From the NCBI GenBank assembly GCA_013399875.1, contig VXAZ01003895.1, positions 155,430 to 219,429 on the forward strand: a stretch of DNA of 64,000 nucleotides, read 5' to 3'. The notes beneath the pieces were generated by a model. It was not told where the DNA came from and searched no databases. It saw only the letters and a program-made list of their open reading frames with translations. The translations under genes and the position numbers were made by a program. Positions within the stretch are counted from its first letter, which is position 1; each line of letters opens with the position of its first letter. This document shows positions 60,586 to 64,000 of this stretch, one piece after another. This DNA comes from Gymnorhina tibicen (lineage: Eukaryota; Chordata; Aves; Passeriformes; Artamidae).

Positions 60586-60907
60586 GTCCTCTCCTCTCCT
60601 CTCCTCTCCCCTCCCCTCNNNNNNNNNNNNNNNNNNNNNNNNNNNNNNNNNNNNNNNNNNNNNNNNNNNNNNNNNNNNNNNNNNNNNNNNNNNNNNNNNN
60701 NNNNNNNNNNNNNNNNNNNNNNNNNNNNNNNNNNNNNNNNNNNNNNNNNNNNNNNNNNNNNNNNNNNNNNNNNNNNNNNNNNNNNNNNNNNNNNNNNNNN
60801 NNNNNNNNNNNNNNNNNNNNNNNNNNNNNNNNNNNNNNNNNNNNNNNNNNNNNNNNNNNNNNNNNNNNNNNNNNNNNNNNNNNNNNNNNNNNNNNTCCTC
60901 TCCTCCC
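60586..60907 (-). repeat. (GGAGA)n array (TCTCC on plus) with 277-N gap
   Basis: TCTCC/CTCCT units run from about 60586 to 60618 with some CTCCC variants, then 277 undetermined bases, then a few TCCTC units ending near 60907. It is the same pentamer as at 2885-3016 in the opposite orientation. The open frames of up to 223 codons that pass through it consist mainly of N. Confidence 0.93.
60619..60895. other. Assembly gap (277 N)
   Basis: Undetermined bases inside the pentamer array. The true length and content are unknown. Confidence 0.99.
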
Positions 60908-62076
60908 TTTTTTCTTTCTTAACAGTTTTTCTGTATTATATACAATCAAGGAATGAAAACACTTCACTGCGTCATTAAGCATCTTTACCGAGGACGAAAA
61001 TTCTGTAATATATATGAAGAGCTTGGCAACGACACTGTTCTGAGAGATGTGTGTATGCAAACTTACACTGACTTGAGAGGTCTTTCTTACAGCTGGCATT
61101 GCTTTGAAAAATTGTGTTTCATTTGGCTGCTACAATGTGTTGTACTTGATAAAGCAGGCATACAAGTGCTATCAAGGTTATCTTGAGTTCACCAATCTGC
61201 CATTCCTCTTTCAGTTGACCTCCGTCTTCACTGCAACACAATCGTTCCTCTAGACCCAGTTTTGTTTAGGTTTCTGAAAGAAGTCAGCCAACTAATGACG
61301 TGTTGAGTGAATATTACAACAATGCAAGACATACATAAATTCACACATTTATATATAGGGGGTAGGTTTTATAAAATGAAAATGCAAAACCTTTCAGTCT
61401 TAAAGCTAAATAGCTGTAATACACAAAGAAGCCCCATGTTCTTTACTACTCATTCTTATCTCCATTTCCACCAACTTTTGTCGTGAGTATGTGAATTGAA
61501 TAATTTTATTTATTTTCCATATAGGACTATTATTCACCAAATAAAGCCATTTTGAAAATGACTAGCTATCAGTTTCTTGGTATGTGTATAGGAGTGAAAG
61601 TTAGGAAGGAGAACAATAAATGCTATGATGAGCAAGCATAAAGCAAAACATATTCTGAGGAGTTATATGGAAAACTTGACTGGAGAGAGATGCTTACATG
61701 CTAGTTTGGGGAATATTCACATTATGTACCTTGTTGTATCTTATTCTTTCATATCTCCCATAGTAATTGTCCCAATAATATTTTCACTAATAAGTATAGC
61801 TGACTTTTTCCACTGAGTGTCTTGAAGCAGCATTCAATCCAGAGACCTCGGGCTCAAGCTCTCCAGAACACAGCCTGCCACTGTCCTTACAAAGTCAGTC
61901 ACTCTGATTACCAGTCATGTGTGAGTTCCCAGCGGAAGGTTAATTTCTGAGACCCATAACTGCCATAGTCAGAAGAGTGAGGTCTATCTGCTACAGTGAG
62001 GTTTAACAGGATTTTCCTGTGGGTAGCCTTTTAGAACAGGGCTCAACAAATACTCCTTTTACTGCCATTCCGTGCT
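60908..62076. other. Unique DNA, no gene seen
   Basis: No recognised repeat or exon. Confidence 0.45.
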
Positions 62077-62167
62077 TCTCAGTCTCAGTCTCAGTCTCAG
62101 TCTCAGTCTCAGTCTCAGTCTCAGTCTCAGTCTCAGTCTCAGTCTCAGTCTCAGTCTCAGTCTCAGT
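62077..62167 (+). repeat. (TCTCAG)n hexanucleotide microsatellite, perfect
   Basis: About fifteen uninterrupted TCTCAG units over 91 bases. The minus strand reads as alternating Thr-Glu codons, which explains an 82-codon frame there. Confidence 0.98.
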
Positions 62168-62399
62168 GGTTACATTTATTTTAACTATGACATGATTGAC
62201 TTTTACCAGCTGAACATAGTGTGATAACCCACCACCTTCTTCCCCCTGCATAAGCCGACAGAAAAGAAATTAGAGCTAAGCAAATGCAGTTATTATTGTG
62301 GACAGGATGATGGTTTTGTCATTAAGGTGAACCTTATAAGACCTAGATTCAATAACCAAATCATGGGCAAATCTCTTAACTCTAAGTAAGACAAACGGT

Positions 62400-62647
62400 C
62401 ATCAAAGACTGCCACAGGAGGTTCAGATTGGATATCAGGAAAAATTTCTTCACTAAAAGAGTGGTTAAGCATGGGAACAGACTGCCCAGAGAAGTGGTTG
62501 TGTCACCATCCCTGAAATTGTTAAAAAAATATTTGAATATGGTACTTGGGAACATGATTTAGTGGTGAAGGTATCAGTGGTGTTATATTGATGGTTGGAC
62601 TTGATGTTCCTAGAGGCGTTTTCAAACCTTAATGATTCTATGATTAT
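62400..62647 (+). mobile_element. CR1 LINE 3' end
   Basis: Sense-strand CR1 3' UTR: 'GAGGTTCAGATTGGATATCAG' (62419), 'AAAAATTTCTTCACTAAAAG' (62440), 'ACAGACTGCCCAGAGAAGTGG' (62477), 'GTCACCATCCCTGAAATTG' (62502), 'GGTTGGACTTGATGTTCCTAG' (62592) and a tail of 'AATGATTCTATGATT'. It is truncated at the 5' side. Confidence 0.93.
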
Positions 62648-62904
62648 ACTGACTCATTCCCAGAGAGAGGTCATTGGGAGGAAAGGGGCTAGGAAGATCC
62701 TGATGAAACGGAATTTCTCAGATGAAAGCGTTTCCCATCAGTGTAGGATGTTTAAAACAGAGACAAATAAACTCAGATCTGCTGAATGTGGCAAGAGCTG
62801 GACGCACCCAGCTGTGAGAGTCTCAGCTCCACCGCTCCTTGCATCACTTTCTGTTCAAATGAGTTCAGTGCTAAACAAAGACTACAAAAAAATTTCCCTC
62901 GTGT
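62648..62904. other. Spacer between two tail-to-tail CR1 copies
   Basis: Unique sequence of 257 bases with no recognised feature. Confidence 0.4.
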
Positions 62905-63122
62905 AGAATCATAGAACTGTTTGGGTTGGAAGGGACCTGAAAGATCACCTAGTTTCAACTGCCCTGACATGGACAGAGAAACTTTCCACCAGACCCGGTT
63001 GCTCAGAGCCCCATCTAACCTGGCCTTGAACACTTCCAGGAATGGGGCGTTCACAGCTTCTCTTGGAAAACTGTTCCAGTGCCTCACCAACCTCACAGTA
63101 AGAATTTCTTCCTAACATCTAG
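62905..63122 (-). mobile_element. CR1 LINE 3' end
   Basis: On the plus strand it begins with the reverse of the CR1 tail ('AGAATCATAGAACTGTTTGG', 62906) and continues 'GGTTGGAAGGGACCTGAAAGA' (62925), 'GTTGCTCAGAGCCCCATCTA' (62999), 'CTGGCCTTGAACACTTCCAG' (63021) and 'AGTGCCTCACCAACCTCACAG' (63078) to 'AAGAATTTCTTCC' (63102). Its subfamily is the common avian CR1 type with the ATCATAGAAT tail. It is 5'-truncated. Confidence 0.96.
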
Positions 63123-64000
63123 TCTATTCCTATTCTCAGAGCTATATTAGACAGAGCTGTGTGAAAAAGTAACCTACTGCCTTATGCATTTATTTTAGAA
63201 GTATAATTGGATGGAAGTACAGACAAGTGATGTAAGTTTGAAACAGAAGCTTATGGCTTTGTAAAACCAAGAGCAAATACTTGATTTAAACTTGCAGTCA
63301 TATTTTTATCTGAGGGAAAACATAATTAGAAAGAAAGATACAGTATAACTCTTGTTTTAATAAACTATATTTCACATATGCCTTATAATTTGAAATGTTA
63401 CACCATATTTGAGTAACTCAAGTGGGATCAACTTTCATAATTATCTAAATCAGCTTGACATGTCTAGAGATCAGAATTTACATAACTGAGGGAGTTTAGG
63501 TTTTGTTTTTTTCTTTAATATCTGTGAACAGTACAAAGGGCAATATGATATTTTCAAAGTGCTTGCTAGTCTACAACAGTTTGCTAAAAAAGGAGAAAAA
63601 CATGTAGTTTAAACATAAGATACAGGTGGTATTTAAGATTAAAAATAAAGACAGTATACCCATATCTTTGGAATTCAGATTTAAGAAAATATTCAGACAA
63701 GTTTATGAAAACCATTAACTGCAGCAGAAATATAAATAGTTAAGAAGTAGTTTATAAAGAAGATTTATGCTAATAATCTGTTGATTAGGAAGGAAACATG
63801 ATTTTTTGTTAAACAGAGAACTTTGCAATGCAAATTTAACTTTCCTATTTAGAAATTAAACTCTCATTTGCACAGGATGGTGAAGGAAAAGTCAATATAG
63901 TCAACGAAGTATAACCAATGCAGTTTGTATTGCATCTGAATCTCTTCCAGTGGTGAATAAGGTGTTAACTTCAGTCAGGCACCAAAGTATTGCCTGAAGA
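63123..64000. other. Unique DNA, no gene seen
   Basis: AT-rich sequence to the window end without recognised features. Confidence 0.45.

Noticed and set aside
60428..61099. 223-codon minus-strand frame
   Set aside because: Most of it is undetermined sequence in the 277-N gap and the rest is pentamer repeat. There is no real coding content.
62003..62251. Minus-strand frame with a Thr-Glu repeat
   Set aside because: The repeat is simply the TCTCAG microsatellite read in one frame.
1..64000. tRNA, rRNA, snRNA or bacterial-type gene clusters
   Set aside because: I looked for tRNA B-box motifs (GGTTCGAATCC type) and a U6-type start by eye on both strands and found nothing convincing. A covariance-model scan would be needed to exclude degenerate copies.

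Overview
The window looks like nuclear DNA from a bird, probably a songbird. It is AT-rich and gene-poor. Its recognisable repeats are CR1 LINE 3' ends carrying the avian ATTCTATG-type tail, and long terminal repeats of avian endogenous retroviruses, mostly ERVL-like. No SINE families typical of mammals were seen. Repeat identities come from memory of these families, since no database search was possible. The songbird assignment is an inference from LTR types.

I find no convincing protein-coding gene, no tRNA, rRNA or other known RNA gene, no CRISPR array and no bacterial-style operon. The longest open frames are about 60 to 220 codons. They lie inside LTRs, in simple repeats, across runs of N, or in unique AT-rich DNA with no recognisable domain. 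The window is best read as an intergenic stretch (gene desert) or part of a very long intron.

Layout. 0-1.3 kb: 3' part of an ERVL-type LTR. 2.9-3.0 kb: a GGAGA pentamer array with a 16-N gap and an odd 28-bp island. 4.1-5.9 kb: a CR1 reverse-transcriptase/3'-end fragment split by a 657-bp solo LTR with a CCTCC target duplication. 5.9-13.6 kb: unique DNA, with one coding-like minus-strand stretch at 12.1-12.6 kb that may be a decayed retrocopy. 13.7-22.1 kb: one clear LTR, two LTR-like blocks, a hairpin and a 33-bp tandem duplication. 28.5-34.3 kb: the most repeat-dense part, with an old CR1, two minus-strand LTRs, a probable third one and a 1-kb ERVL-type LTR. 36.4-39.8 kb: two CR1 3' ends. 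46.1-50 kb: a minus-strand CR1 piece, a very old CR1 reverse-transcriptase fossil and a younger CR1 whose tail has grown into a pentanucleotide microsatellite. 55.7-56.3 kb: a well-preserved 649-bp solo LTR with a GTCAC target duplication. 60.6-60.9 kb: a second GGAGA/TCTCC array holding a 277-N gap. 62.1-63.1 kb: a perfect hexamer microsatellite and two CR1 3' ends arranged tail to tail.

Nothing here acts together as a pathway. What can be read is the history of insertions: nested elements, LTR-LTR recombination leaving solo LTRs, microsatellite birth at a LINE tail, and two assembly gaps in the same purine-rich pentamer. I did not find a new biological system. The most useful leads are the possible retrocopy at 12.1-12.6 kb, the gap-associated GGAGA arrays and the nested insertion at 4.1-5.9 kb.
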